Assembly: GCA_964622625.1 (NCBI GenBank)
Contig: CAZUUQ010000001.1
Location: forward strand, 38,046-102,045
Length of the DNA: 64,000 nt
Direction: 5' to 3'
Source: CAZCWM01 sp964622625
GTDB taxonomy: Bacteria > Planctomycetota > Phycisphaerae > Phycisphaerales > Phycisphaeraceae
Shown here piece after piece: positions 53,979 through 62,909 of the stretch. The notes under the pieces were generated by a model, which had not been told where the DNA came from, made no database searches, and saw only the letters and a program-made list of their open reading frames with translations. The first letter of the stretch is position 1; each line of letters starts with the position of its first letter. The position numbers were made by a program, and so were the translations under genes.

Positions 53979-54635
53979 ATGACCATCAAGCCTCTGATCA
54001 GTGAGTTTGTGGGAACGTTCACCCTCGCGTTTGCGGGCATTGCCGCCATTGCCGTGACGCAAGGCAGCAACCTGGTGGCCATTGCCCTGGCGCATGGCCT
54101 GGCGATTGCCGTGATGATCGCGGCCGTGGGGGCCATCAGCGGCGGCCACCTCAACCCTGCCGTGAGCATCGGCGCCCTGGTCGGCGGCAAGATCGGCATC
54201 GTGACGTTCGTCGGGTATGTGATCGCCCAGTGTCTGGGCGCGATCGCGGCCGCAGCCCTGCTGTGCGTCGCTCTGCCCGGCGACATGCTCAGCCTGGTGA
54301 ACACCGGAACTCCGTTGCTGGCCACCGGCGTGACCATCACCCAGGGCCTGATTCTCGAGGCCGTGGCCACCTTTTTCCTGGTCTTTGTGGTTTACGGGGC
54401 CGCCATCGACAAGCGCGGCGCCCAGCCGGCCGCCCTGTTCATCGGCCTGACGGTGACGCTGGGCATCCTGGCGATCGGCCCGATGACCGGTGGAGCGCTC
54501 AATCCCGCCCGCCACCTCGGCTCCGCGGTGATCGGCGGACATTACGCCAACCTCTGGCTCTACTGGGCGGCCCCTCTGGGCGGCGGCATCATTGCCGGCC
54601 TGCTGTACCACAACGTGCTCGAATCACGGGCCTGA
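53979..54635 (+). CDS. Aquaporin / MIP-family channel
   Basis: A 218-aa channel with six membrane helices and both pore loops: GGHLNPAVS (NPA at 59-61) and GGALNPARH (NPA at 175-177), the Arg after the second NPA being the selectivity-filter residue. The short loops and length fit a water-selective aquaporin rather than a glycerol facilitator, but the filter cannot be read with certainty. ATG 53979 is chosen because GGAAGGA lies 9 nt upstream; ATG 53961 is an alternative. It has its own promoter and terminator, so it is monocistronic. Confidence 0.95.
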   Translation: MTIKPLISEFVGTFTLAFAGIAAIAVTQGSNLVAIALAHGLAIAVMIAAVGAISGGHLNPAVSIGALVGGKIGIVTFVGYVIAQCLGAIAAAALLCVALPGDMLSLVNTGTPLLATGVTITQGLILEAVATFFLVFVVYGAAIDKRGAQPAALFIGLTVTLGILAIGPMTGGALNPARHLGSAVIGGHYANLWLYWAAPLGGGIIAGLLYHNVLESRA

Positions 54636-54665
54636 GCCACTTGACATGACAGTCATCTTGCCCGG

Positions 54666-54691
54666 AAGCACCACGTGAAAACGTGGTGCTT
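54666..54691 (+). terminator. Intrinsic terminator of the aquaporin gene
   Basis: AAGCACCACGT and ACGTGGTGCTT form a perfect 11-bp stem capped by a GAAA tetraloop, followed by TGCTTGTG. It begins 31 bp after the stop codon. Confidence 0.8.
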
Positions 54692-54780
54692 TGCTTGTGC
54701 CTTGCCGTGAGTGCATATACGAAGTCCCAGCACCACCTTTCCATGCGGTGCTTCCGGTTCATGGGCATGCACAGGCGCGC

Positions 54781-54990
54781 CTACTGCGATGTGTCGGGGG
54801 AGGTGTCCTGCCGCATCGCCCGCAGCTTTTGGGCCGCCAGTTCGCTGCGGTTGATCGGCGTGTCACGCGGGAAGTCGAACGACAGCTTCACTTTGTCGCC
54901 GTGGATCTCGACCACGCGGATGGTCCCCAGCGGGTTGCGCGGGTCGCCGATGATGACTTCCTCGCCGATCTTGCGTGTCAACGCCAGCAT
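54781..54990 (-). CDS. csrA: Carbon storage regulator CsrA
   Basis: A 69-aa RNA-binding dimer that blocks ribosome binding at GGA motifs. The beta1 strand MLALTRKIGEEVIIGD and the conserved Arg in PINRSEL (residue 44 position of E. coli) are present; the middle loop is longer and reads DPRNPLGTI. AAGGAG lies 10 nt upstream of ATG 54990. It converges with the aquaporin gene. Whether it controls flagella or exopolysaccharide here is not evident. Confidence 0.93.
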   Translation of the reverse strand: MLALTRKIGEEVIIGDPRNPLGTIRVVEIHGDKVKLSFDFPRDTPINRSELAAQKLRAMRQDTSPDTSQ

Positions 54991-55205
54991 GGGCGGCCGC
55001 TCCTTGCGCCGTGGGTGACGATCCGTGTCGGTGGCCGGCAACGCTGTGCCTCGGGGTGCCGTGCCCCGCGATGTACGCTCTCAGGCGCTGATCACGGTTC
55101 AAATCGGTTGCCGGCGACGCGGGGCTCGACGATTCCTTGCCGATAAATGGCCGCGCGACTTTTCGGACGCGTCAACCGCTCACAGAGGTGGGACGAATGC
55201 AGCGC

Positions 55206-55478
55206 CTATGCTCCAACCTGCTCGACGGCCGTGACTTCCGGCACCAGAGCCCGCACGTTGTTCTCAATGCCCATACGCAGCGTCATGCTGCTCGATGGGC
55301 AGCCGACGCAGGCGCCATGGAGCCGCACGCGCACCACACCCTCCGTCGTGACCTCGACCAGCTCCAGATCCCCGCCGTCAGCCTGCACGGCCGGGCGTAT
55401 GCGGTTGATAACGCCAGCCACTCGGTCGAATAGACCCGTCGTGCCCGTTGTCGATGTCATGTCGGCAGGGTTGCTCAT
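55206..55478 (-). CDS. NifU C-terminal-domain Fe-S scaffold protein
   Basis: A 90-aa Nfu-type protein that delivers or scaffolds 4Fe-4S clusters. The body INRIRPAVQADGGDLELVEV and the cluster motif GACVGCPSSSMTL (CxxC) are diagnostic; Nfu dimers hold one cluster between two CxxC motifs. ATG 55478 is used, with ATG 55460 possible; neither has a good ribosome site. It is upstream of csrA on the same strand, but the two are 215 bp apart. Confidence 0.9.
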   Translation of the reverse strand: MSNPADMTSTTGTTGLFDRVAGVINRIRPAVQADGGDLELVEVTTEGVVRVRLHGACVGCPSSSMTLRMGIENNVRALVPEVTAVEQVGA

Positions 55479-55633
55479 AAAGCACGCCGTCCGGCTAGGG
55501 TTGCGACCAGACCCGCAATGCGGGGCAGGCCTAGCGAGAATTACCATATGATACGTCCGTTGATCGGGTTCGGCCACCGGGGCGGTGGTCCGGTCGCGGT
55601 TATGCACGATCCGGCCCGCCAAGCCACGAACGT

Positions 55634-55662
55634 TTGACTTGGCTTTGAGGCGGTTTTATTCT
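55634..55662 (+). promoter_or_regulatory. Promoter of the tRNA-Thr/tuf operon
   Basis: TTGACT (55634-55639), a 17-bp spacer and TATTCT (55657-55662). Transcription would start about 73 nt before the tRNA. This is one of the best promoters in the window. The rest of the 263-bp interval 55479-55741 shows nothing else. Confidence 0.6.
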
Positions 55663-55741
55663 CGATCAGCTTGCGGGCCTCTTTGGCCCGGGTTGGGCGG
55701 CGGCTGTGTAGGTCAGGTTTGGGGACACCGCCGCGGATGTC

Positions 55742-55814
55742 GCCACCCTAGCTCAGTTGGTAGAGCACACCCTTGGTAAGGGTGAGGTCGTGGGTTCAAG
55801 TCCCATGGGTGGCT
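55742..55814 (+). tRNA. tRNA-Thr (GGT anticodon)
   Basis: A 73-nt cloverleaf. The acceptor stem GCCACCC pairs with GGGTGGC, the anticodon arm is CACCC-TTGGTAA-GGGTG with anticodon GGT, and the T arm contains GGTTCAAGTCC. No CCA is encoded. A tRNA-Thr(GGT) just upstream of tuf is the classic bacterial tufB arrangement. Confidence 0.97.
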
Positions 55815-56078
55815 CTTGGCTCGGCCTTCCGTAGAGCGTCTGGCAGAAAGCGGGAGGTCGGCCGGTTTGAATGCTGCGGCGCGTTGGGCTAAACTGCCCG
55901 GCTTGCCGTTCGCAAGATCGGCGTATCCGGTCCGCGGTCGCACCAAGCCGGTTGGGCGACCCCGGTTGCGTCAACGAAAACGGTGAACCCAGGGAACCGC
56001 AAGAGGCAATAGCATTCTCGTCCTGAGCCTGCTCCACCGGCGGAGCAACAAGCCTCAGGGCACGGAGGTTGGCATCCG

Positions 56079-57281
<1,203 letters not shown>

Positions 57282-57430
57282 CGCCGATCCGCGGCGACGG
57301 CCTGCCCGTATAGACATAGCCCCCGGTGCCTGCGGGGGATTTCGTCCCCGCCGGGGAATGGGCAGTCCGTCTGGGGATCGACAAGGGCCCTTGCAGCAAC
57401 CGGCCGCCGACGGTCGAAGGAACATGCGTC

Positions 57431-57613
57431 ATGGCCAAGAAAAAGGCCGAAGCCGTTGAATACGTCTGGCTCCAGTGCAGTGAGACCGGCGATCTGAATT
57501 ACCGCACGCCGGTCAATACCCGCGGCGGTATCGCCGACAAGCTCAAGCAGGGCCTGCGCAAATACAGCCCGCGCCTGCGCAAGCACACGCTGCACAAGAT
57601 CAAGAGAAAGTGA
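57431..57613 (+). CDS. rpmG: 50S ribosomal protein L33 (zinc-free form)
   Basis: A 60-aa ribosomal protein. LQCSETGDLNYRTPVNTR and LRKYSPRLRKHTLHKIKRK are the L33 landmarks. Only one Cys of the four zinc ligands remains (C of the first pair; the second pair reads YSPRL), so it is a C-minus type that does not bind zinc. ATG 57431 is the family start; the open frame extends upstream to 57326. Lies between tuf and tRNA-Trp. Confidence 0.95.
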   Translation: MAKKKAEAVEYVWLQCSETGDLNYRTPVNTRGGIADKLKQGLRKYSPRLRKHTLHKIKRK

Positions 57614-57620
57614 GAACACA

Positions 57621-57698
57621 GATTCTCGATTGCCGATTGCCAGCGGGCGATTGGAGTGGCCGACACCATCGGCAATCGAAGATCGACAATCGGCAATC
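57621..57698 (+). repeat. Imperfect inverted repeat between rpmG and tRNA-Trp
   Basis: The arms share GATTGCCGATTG: left arm 57621-57641, right arm 57671-57698, the latter as its reverse complement CAATCGGCAATC. A further CGATTG-type copy lies between them. This is a REP-like palindromic element in a non-coding spacer. Confidence 0.6.
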
Positions 57699-57703
57699 TC
57701 GCT

Positions 57704-57776
57704 ACGCCAGTAGCTCAATCGGTAGAGCAGCCGTCTCCAAAGCGGCAGGTTGGGGGTTCGAGTCCCTCCTGGCGTG
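57704..57776 (+). tRNA. tRNA-Trp (CCA anticodon)
   Basis: A 73-nt cloverleaf. Acceptor ACGCCAG pairs with CTGGCGT, the anticodon arm is GCCGT-CTCCAAA-GCGGC with anticodon CCA, and the T loop is GGTTCGAGTCC. The terminal CCA is not encoded. tRNA-Trp upstream of secE is the normal bacterial order. Confidence 0.97.
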
Positions 57777-57878
57777 TTGAACCGTGTGCCTGACACGGTC
57801 GCGACGGCCCGGAGCGGCATAGGGGCCAGAACGAGACGGGCCGGTTCGAGAAGATGGATCTGAAGGGAGACCACACGC

Positions 57879-58277
57879 GTGGCCTTGAGCATCTACAAGC
57901 CCGGACAGGGCAAATGGACGCGGCTGCTGACCGCCGCCGGTATTGGGATCATCGTCTTCACCGCCGCCTTCTGGGTTGGCGGCGAGATGGATGCCATCCC
58001 TGATGAGGCCAGCCGCGAACTCTGGAAAACCGTGATGTTCGCCCTCGTCATGCTCGGCGGGGGAGCAATGACCTACTGGGCGCTCAACAGGCCGCGCATC
58101 GCGGATTTCATGATCGCCACCGAAACCGAAATGAAAAAGGTCAACTGGCCCAGCCGCCGCGACATCGTCGGCTCGACATGGGTCGTGATTCTCGGCACGC
58201 TGCTGATGGCGGTGTTCCTGTTTCTGGTGGACCTGGGTTTTACCTGGTGTTTCCAGCGGATCGGCATCATCGGCTGA
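57879..58277 (+). CDS. secE: Preprotein translocase subunit SecE
   Basis: A 132-aa essential subunit of SecYEG. Unlike the one-helix SecE of many bacteria it has three predicted membrane helices (about 17-35, 50-70 and 105-128). The amphipathic helix before the last, TEMKKVNWPSRRDIVGST, is the universal SecE motif. GTG 57879 is the start: AAGGGAGA lies about 8 nt upstream. Followed by nusG after 211 bp. Confidence 0.95.
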   Translation: MALSIYKPGQGKWTRLLTAAGIGIIVFTAAFWVGGEMDAIPDEASRELWKTVMFALVMLGGGAMTYWALNRPRIADFMIATETEMKKVNWPSRRDIVGSTWVVILGTLLMAVFLFLVDLGFTWCFQRIGIIG

Positions 58278-58488
58278 AAGTCGGAGGGGGCAGGGGTGAG
58301 CGCGACCTTCGCCCACTCGGCTTACCCGCGCACCGTACAGGCAATCTGCGGCAGCTGCGCCGCCGCCCGTTGCCGCGGCTGCGTCCGCTAAGATAGACAA
58401 GCATTCCGTCGTCGCGGTGGCCGATCCGCCGCGACGGCCTTGTTCGACTCGCCCCCGTTGGACACGACCCCTGTTGCCGCGTTGAAGG

Positions 58489-59178
58489 ATGGTTAGCCAA
58501 ATGGTTGAGCAGGATCTGAGCGACAAGGCCGACGCCGCCGAGCAGGCTTCCGACCCCGGCCGGCAGATCGCCCCCGAGACCGGTCAGGACCAGACGCCTG
58601 CCGAGGAACCGATGGTCACGCCCGGCATGAACTGGTTCGTCTTGCGCGTGGCCTCTAATAAGGAGGATTCCGTCCGCGAAACCCTCCTGCGAAAGATCAA
58701 GATCGAGGGCCTCACGCATCTGGTCAACCGCATTCTTGTGCCTACCGAGAAGACCAAGACCATCAAGGCCGGCAAACAGAAGATCACCGAGAAGAAGCTC
58801 TACCCCGGCTACGTGTTCGTGGAGATGAAGCTCGAGGACGACGGCCGCATTCCCCAGGATGTGTTCTTCCTCATCAAGGAGACCACGGGTGTGGGCGATT
58901 TCATCGGCACCGCGGGCCGGCCCAGCCCGATGAGCACCCCGGAAATCGAGAAAATGCTCGAAGCCTCCAAGGCTCCCGAGGAAGCCCCGACCCTCAAGAT
59001 GGACTTCCAGAAGGGCGACCCCATCCGCATCAAGGAAGGCCCGTTCGAGAACATGGAGGGGGCTGTGGACGAACTGCTGCCAGACCAGGGCAAGGTCCGC
59101 GTGACGGTCATGATCTTCGGCCGGGCCACCCCCATCGAGCTGGAATACTGGCTTATCGAGAAGGCCGACCAGGGCTGA
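58489..59178 (+). CDS. nusG: Transcription termination/antitermination factor NusG
   Basis: A 229-aa factor that links RNA polymerase, Rho and the ribosome. The NGN domain (about 42-160, NWFVLRVASNKEDSV, LYPGYVFVEM) is followed by a KOW domain with GDPIRIKEGPFENMEG near 178. An acidic N-terminal extension of about 38 residues precedes the NGN domain, and the NGN part carries a longer insertion than E. coli. ATG 58489 is used; ATG 58501 has a comparable claim. Normally rplK follows; here it does not. Confidence 0.96.
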   Translation: MVSQMVEQDLSDKADAAEQASDPGRQIAPETGQDQTPAEEPMVTPGMNWFVLRVASNKEDSVRETLLRKIKIEGLTHLVNRILVPTEKTKTIKAGKQKITEKKLYPGYVFVEMKLEDDGRIPQDVFFLIKETTGVGDFIGTAGRPSPMSTPEIEKMLEASKAPEEAPTLKMDFQKGDPIRIKEGPFENMEGAVDELLPDQGKVRVTVMIFGRATPIELEYWLIEKADQG

Positions 59179-59326
59179 GCCGCCCGCCCGGCCCGTCCCA
59201 CCACCTTGTTTGTGCCGTGCCCGCCCGCTCCCGGTGCAGAACCGGTGGCGATGTGCCGATAAGTACCATTGACGAGCATGCCCCGGACCCCGACCGCCGG
59301 CCTACCCATGGCCAGGAGCGGACGAC

Positions 59327-59707
59327 ATGACCACGGGAATCCCCCTTAATGCCGGCACCAGTGCCAATGCCGGCGTGGCTCAGACGGCCCACAACGCCCA
59401 GCAACTGGCCCGCCAGCGCGATCGTCGTAAGGCTGACGAAGCCAAGGACGCCGCCCGCCTCAAGAAACTCTTCGAATTGCGTCTTGCCGCTCCCGAGGAA
59501 GTCGAGCACGAGCAGCCGGCCGCAGCGCTGCACGTCGACGGGCGCGTGCCCCAGCAGCAGCATCAACAGCCGATCGACAAGCTCGACGTCCATCACAGGC
59601 CGGCCGAGCCAACGCAGGAGCAGGTCCGCAAGCGCGATGCCGCCCCAACGGCCCCGCCAGCGGATGACCGGGGAGGCCTCTACCGCCACCTCGACCTCAC
59701 CGCATAG
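59327..59707 (+). CDS. Small protein of unknown function
   Basis: A 126-aa protein with a charged, probably helical middle (ARQRDRRKADEAKDAARLKKL), a Gln/His-rich stretch and a C-terminal GLYRHLDLTA. Basic and acidic residues dominate and there are no membrane segments, signal peptide or cysteines. I do not recognise a family. It sits 148 bp after nusG and 105 bp before rmuC, where rplK would be expected. Confidence 0.55.
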   Translation: MTTGIPLNAGTSANAGVAQTAHNAQQLARQRDRRKADEAKDAARLKKLFELRLAAPEEVEHEQPAAALHVDGRVPQQQHQQPIDKLDVHHRPAEPTQEQVRKRDAAPTAPPADDRGGLYRHLDLTA

Positions 59708-59800
59708 ATGCGATCGGCCAAGCCATATCCTCGCGCCGTGAAGGCGCGAATTCCGCAAACGGATACAAACCCGCTGACCCGACGCCGTCACCCACGGCGT

Positions 59801-59806
59801 TACAAT
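59801..59806 (+). promoter_or_regulatory. -10 element (TACAAT) just upstream of rmuC
   Basis: TACAAT ends 6 nt before the rmuC ATG at 59813 (9 nt before the next ATG), suggesting a leaderless or near-leaderless transcript. No clear -35. Confidence 0.4.
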
Positions 59807-59812
59807 CACCCC

Positions 59813-61159
59813 ATGATGTGGACCGCCCTCATCGTCGTCTGTTCGCTGCTGCTGCTGGCCCTGCTCGCACTGGTCTGGTTGTACGTCGACCGTCGCAACC
59901 TCGCCGCCGAGGCTGTGCGTCTACGCGCTCAGCTTGAGCAGAGCCAGACTGCCGTCGCTACGCGCGATACCGAAAACCGCCAGCTCGGCCAGGACATCGC
60001 CGCCCTGCGCGAACAGATTCGTGGTGACGAACGTCTGCACAAAGAACTCGAAGAGCGGTTCAAGTCACTGGCCGCCGACGTGCTCAGGGCCTCGAAGGAC
60101 GACCTGCTGCAACTGGCCACCGAGCGTTTCAAGGGCGAACAGGCCGAGGCAGGCAAACTCCTTGAAGCCCGCAAGAAGGAGGTTGAAGCCCTGGTCAAGC
60201 CGATCGACCAGACGCTCAAGGGTTTCGGGGACTGGCTGCGGCAGATGGAGAAGGATCGCGAAGGCGCCTATCACGGTCTTCGGCAGATAGTCACATCAAT
60301 GCACGAGGGCCAGCAGCAGCTTCGCGACGAGACCGGCCGTCTGGTGCGGGCCCTGCGCCGCCCCGAGAGCCGCGGCCGCTGGGGCGAACTGCAGCTTCGC
60401 CGCGTCGTCGAGCTGGCCGGCATGGCCGCTCACGTGGATTTTCAGGAGCAGGTTTCTTTCGACGGCATCGATGGCCGCCTCCGCCCCGACATGGTCGTGC
60501 GCCTGCCCAACCACCGCCGCATCGTCATTGACGCCAAGGCCGTCATGGACGCCTACCTTGATGCCATCGAGGCCGAGGACGAGCAGACCCGTGCCGGATG
60601 TCTTGATCGCCACGTCAAGCAGATCGAGGCGCGCGTGCGTGACCTGGCCGCTAAGTCCTACTTCGAGCAGGTTGGCGCGCCTGATTTTGTCGTGCTCTTT
60701 CTGCCCGGCGAGGCGTTTCTCTATGCGGCCGTGCAGATCAAGGCCGACCTTATGGAGGTCGCCATCGCCCAGGGAGTGGTCATTGCCACGCCCTGCACGC
60801 TCGTGTCGCTGCTCAAGGCCGTCGCCCTCGGCTGGCGCGAGGAACAGATCGCCGAGAATGCGCGCAGGATCAGCGATCTTGGCCGCGAATTGCACAGCCG
60901 TTTGGGCACCGCCTTCGGCCACCTCGCGTTGTTGGGCAAAGGTCTGGAGCGCACCATCGATGCCTATAACAGGCTTGTCGGCTCGGTTGACCGCCAGCTC
61001 GTTCCAGCCGCCCGGCGCTTCGAGGAACTGGGCGTCCAGTCCAACAAAGAATTGCCCGACGCCATCGGACCAGTTGAGGTCGTACCCCGCGAGTCATCTC
61101 TGATGGCCGACCCCGTCGCCCCGACTACCTCGGCCGCGCCGCCCCCCTCGTCGATCTAG
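59813..61159 (+). CDS. rmuC: DNA recombination protein RmuC
   Basis: A 448-aa protein of the RmuC family, which limits inversions between short repeats in E. coli and has a nuclease-like core. An N-terminal membrane anchor (VVCSLLLLALLALVWLYV) is followed by a long coiled coil (about 30-90) and the RmuC core with RGRWGELQLRRVVELAGM near residue 185, RPDMVVRLPNHRRIVIDAKA near 222 and FVVLFLPGEAFLYAAV near 290. ATG 59813 or 59816 is the start; both follow the -10 box directly. It lies at the place where rplK normally follows nusG. Confidence 0.92.
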   Translation: MMWTALIVVCSLLLLALLALVWLYVDRRNLAAEAVRLRAQLEQSQTAVATRDTENRQLGQDIAALREQIRGDERLHKELEERFKSLAADVLRASKDDLLQLATERFKGEQAEAGKLLEARKKEVEALVKPIDQTLKGFGDWLRQMEKDREGAYHGLRQIVTSMHEGQQQLRDETGRLVRALRRPESRGRWGELQLRRVVELAGMAAHVDFQEQVSFDGIDGRLRPDMVVRLPNHRRIVIDAKAVMDAYLDAIEAEDEQTRAGCLDRHVKQIEARVRDLAAKSYFEQVGAPDFVVLFLPGEAFLYAAVQIKADLMEVAIAQGVVIATPCTLVSLLKAVALGWREEQIAENARRISDLGRELHSRLGTAFGHLALLGKGLERTIDAYNRLVGSVDRQLVPAARRFEELGVQSNKELPDAIGPVEVVPRESSLMADPVAPTTSAAPPPSSI

Positions 61160-61235
61160 CGGGCGGGCCTCCCCGCCGCGGCTGTCTCGCCGCTGCCTCC
61201 AAGCCGAGCCCTTCAGGGCCGGATCATTTCCCCAA

Positions 61236-61538
61236 TCACAGCTTTCGCGGCAGCGCCTTGTCCACCTCCGGGAAGTACCGCCGAATTACCGAGCAGTCGA
61301 AGCGGCCCAGAATCATCGCGGCCGGCTCACGCTCAAGCAGAAAAGCAAACGCCGCTTCGACCACGCGCTCCGGCGCCACCCGTCCATGCGACCACAGGTC
61401 GTAGTCGGCCCACGACAGCGTCACCTTGTAGGCGTGCCGCGTCCCTTTCTGCTGCACGCTCACGTCGTAGGTCCAGTGGTTGTCGCCCTCCACCTCGCGC
61501 TCGACCGTGACTTTGCCATTGTCGTCCATGGTCGCCAT
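61236..61538 (-). CDS. Conserved small protein of unknown function
   Basis: A 100-aa protein, mostly beta-strands by appearance (KVTVEREVEGDNHWTYDVSV, YKVTLSWADYDLWS) with an alpha-helical C-terminal half (VVEAAFAFLLER, FDCSVIRRYFPE). No signal peptide or membrane helix. ATG 61538 or 61529 are both possible. The balanced amino-acid use suggests a real gene. It is divergent from the MacB-like permease by 53 bp. Confidence 0.6.
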   Translation of the reverse strand: MATMDDNGKVTVEREVEGDNHWTYDVSVQQKGTRHAYKVTLSWADYDLWSHGRVAPERVVEAAFAFLLEREPAAMILGRFDCSVIRRYFPEVDKALPRKL

Positions 61539-61566
61539 CCATCCGTGTGCGTGCAGTCGTGGATAT

Positions 61567-61572
61567 TATAAT
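61567..61572 (+). promoter_or_regulatory. TATAAT -10 element upstream of the MacB-like gene
   Basis: A perfect TATAAT 19 nt before the ATG at 61592, with AGGAG between. No -35 of consensus type at the right spacing. Confidence 0.4.
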
Positions 61573-61591
61573 AGGCAGGAGAAGCCGCCCC

Positions 61592-62896
61592 ATGACCTTC
61601 GTCCTCGAAACCATCCGCCTGGGCCTGACCAACCTGCGCCTGCACAAGATGCGGTCGCTGCTGACCATGCTCGGCATCATCTTCGCCGTCGTGGCGGTGA
61701 TTGTCATGGTCGCCATCGGCGAAGGCAACAAGCGCAAGGCTCTCGCCGAGATCCGTGCCTTGGGTGCAGAGAATATCATCCTCCGCTCGGTGAAGCCCGC
61801 CGAAGCTCCCGGCACACAACAGAGCGACTCCGGCGGCTTTGCCCGCATGTATGGCCTCAAGCGACTCGACCTGGCGCGTATCGAGAAAACCGTCGCCCCC
61901 CTGCGGGCCATCGTCCCCTTCAAGAACGTCAGCACCCGCGTCGTACGCGGCGCCCTGCAGGCTCCCGCGCAAGCTTACGGCACGCTGCCGCTGCTGGCCC
62001 GCATCAGCGACCTGCGCATCGCCCGCGGCCGCTTCCTTTCCGACCTCGACCAGCAGTCGGGTGCCGGCGTGGCCGTCCTGGGCGCGACCGTTGCACAGCA
62101 GTTATTTCCCCTCAGCGATCCGCTTGACCAGACCGTCCACATTGAGGAACTGGCCTTCCGCGTCATCGGCGTCCTGGCCCCGCTCGGTGGCGACGGCAGC
62201 CGCGGCGCCAGCCTCGTGGGCCGCGACCTCGATCGCGATGTCTATCTTCCGCTCTCCACCGCCCAGAACCGCTTCGGCGACATGGTGGTTCGCCGCAGCC
62301 AGGGAAGCCGTGAGGCTGAAGAGGTCGAGCTGCATGAACTGATCGTCCAGGTCGACGGCCAGGAGCACGTGCCCGCCGTCGCCGAGCAGATTCGCCGCGT
62401 CATCGATCTCGACGCCTCACGTGAGGACGTCTCCACCGTCGTGCCCCTCGAACTGCTGCGCCAGGCCGAACGCACACAACGCAACTTCAATTACCTCATG
62501 ATCGCCATCGCGGGCATCAGCCTCGTGGTCGGCGGCATCGGCATCATGAACATCATGCTGGCGACGGTGACGGAGCGGACACGGGAGATCGGTATCCGTC
62601 GGGCGGTGGGGGCGCAGCGCCGGCACATCATCGCGCAGTTTCTCGTTGAGACGACGGTGCTGTCGATCTGCGGCGGGCTGCTGGGCGTGGCCTTGGGTTC
62701 GGCCGCGATCCCCGCCTTTGAGCTGGCGCGCCGCACGTTTCCCAGTTTCATGGCCGAGATCGCCCAGCCCAGTCTCACGCTCTGGTCCGTGCTGCTGAGC
62801 TTCGCCGTCGCCGCGGCCACGGGGATTGTGTTCGGCCTGTACCCGGCCATTCAGGCGTCGAAGCAGGATCCGATCGTCGCCCTGCGGCACGATTGA
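61592..62896 (+). CDS. MacB/FtsX-family ABC transporter permease
   Basis: A 434-aa membrane protein. TM1 near residues 25-45 (SLLTMLGIIFAVVAVIVMV) is followed by a large periplasmic MacB_PCD domain (about 50-305), then three C-terminal helices with the FtsX signature region RTREIGIRRAVGAQRRHI between helices 2 and 3. This layout matches MacB/LolCDE-type permeases that export lipoproteins, peptides or macrolides by mechanotransmission. The ATPase partner is not adjacent in the window: rmuC and an unknown gene lie upstream and a mannosidase fragment downstream. AGGAG lies 11 nt upstream of ATG 61592. Confidence 0.9.
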   Translation: MTFVLETIRLGLTNLRLHKMRSLLTMLGIIFAVVAVIVMVAIGEGNKRKALAEIRALGAENIILRSVKPAEAPGTQQSDSGGFARMYGLKRLDLARIEKTVAPLRAIVPFKNVSTRVVRGALQAPAQAYGTLPLLARISDLRIARGRFLSDLDQQSGAGVAVLGATVAQQLFPLSDPLDQTVHIEELAFRVIGVLAPLGGDGSRGASLVGRDLDRDVYLPLSTAQNRFGDMVVRRSQGSREAEEVELHELIVQVDGQEHVPAVAEQIRRVIDLDASREDVSTVVPLELLRQAERTQRNFNYLMIAIAGISLVVGGIGIMNIMLATVTERTREIGIRRAVGAQRRHIIAQFLVETTVLSICGGLLGVALGSAAIPAFELARRTFPSFMAEIAQPSLTLWSVLLSFAVAAATGIVFGLYPAIQASKQDPIVALRHD

Positions 62897-62909
62897 CCGG
62901 CCGCGGGTA

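Noticed and set aside
57327..57350. GC-rich hairpin between tuf and rpmG as a terminator or attenuator
   Set aside because: The stem GCGGGG/CCCCGC is not followed by a T-run, so there is no support for termination.
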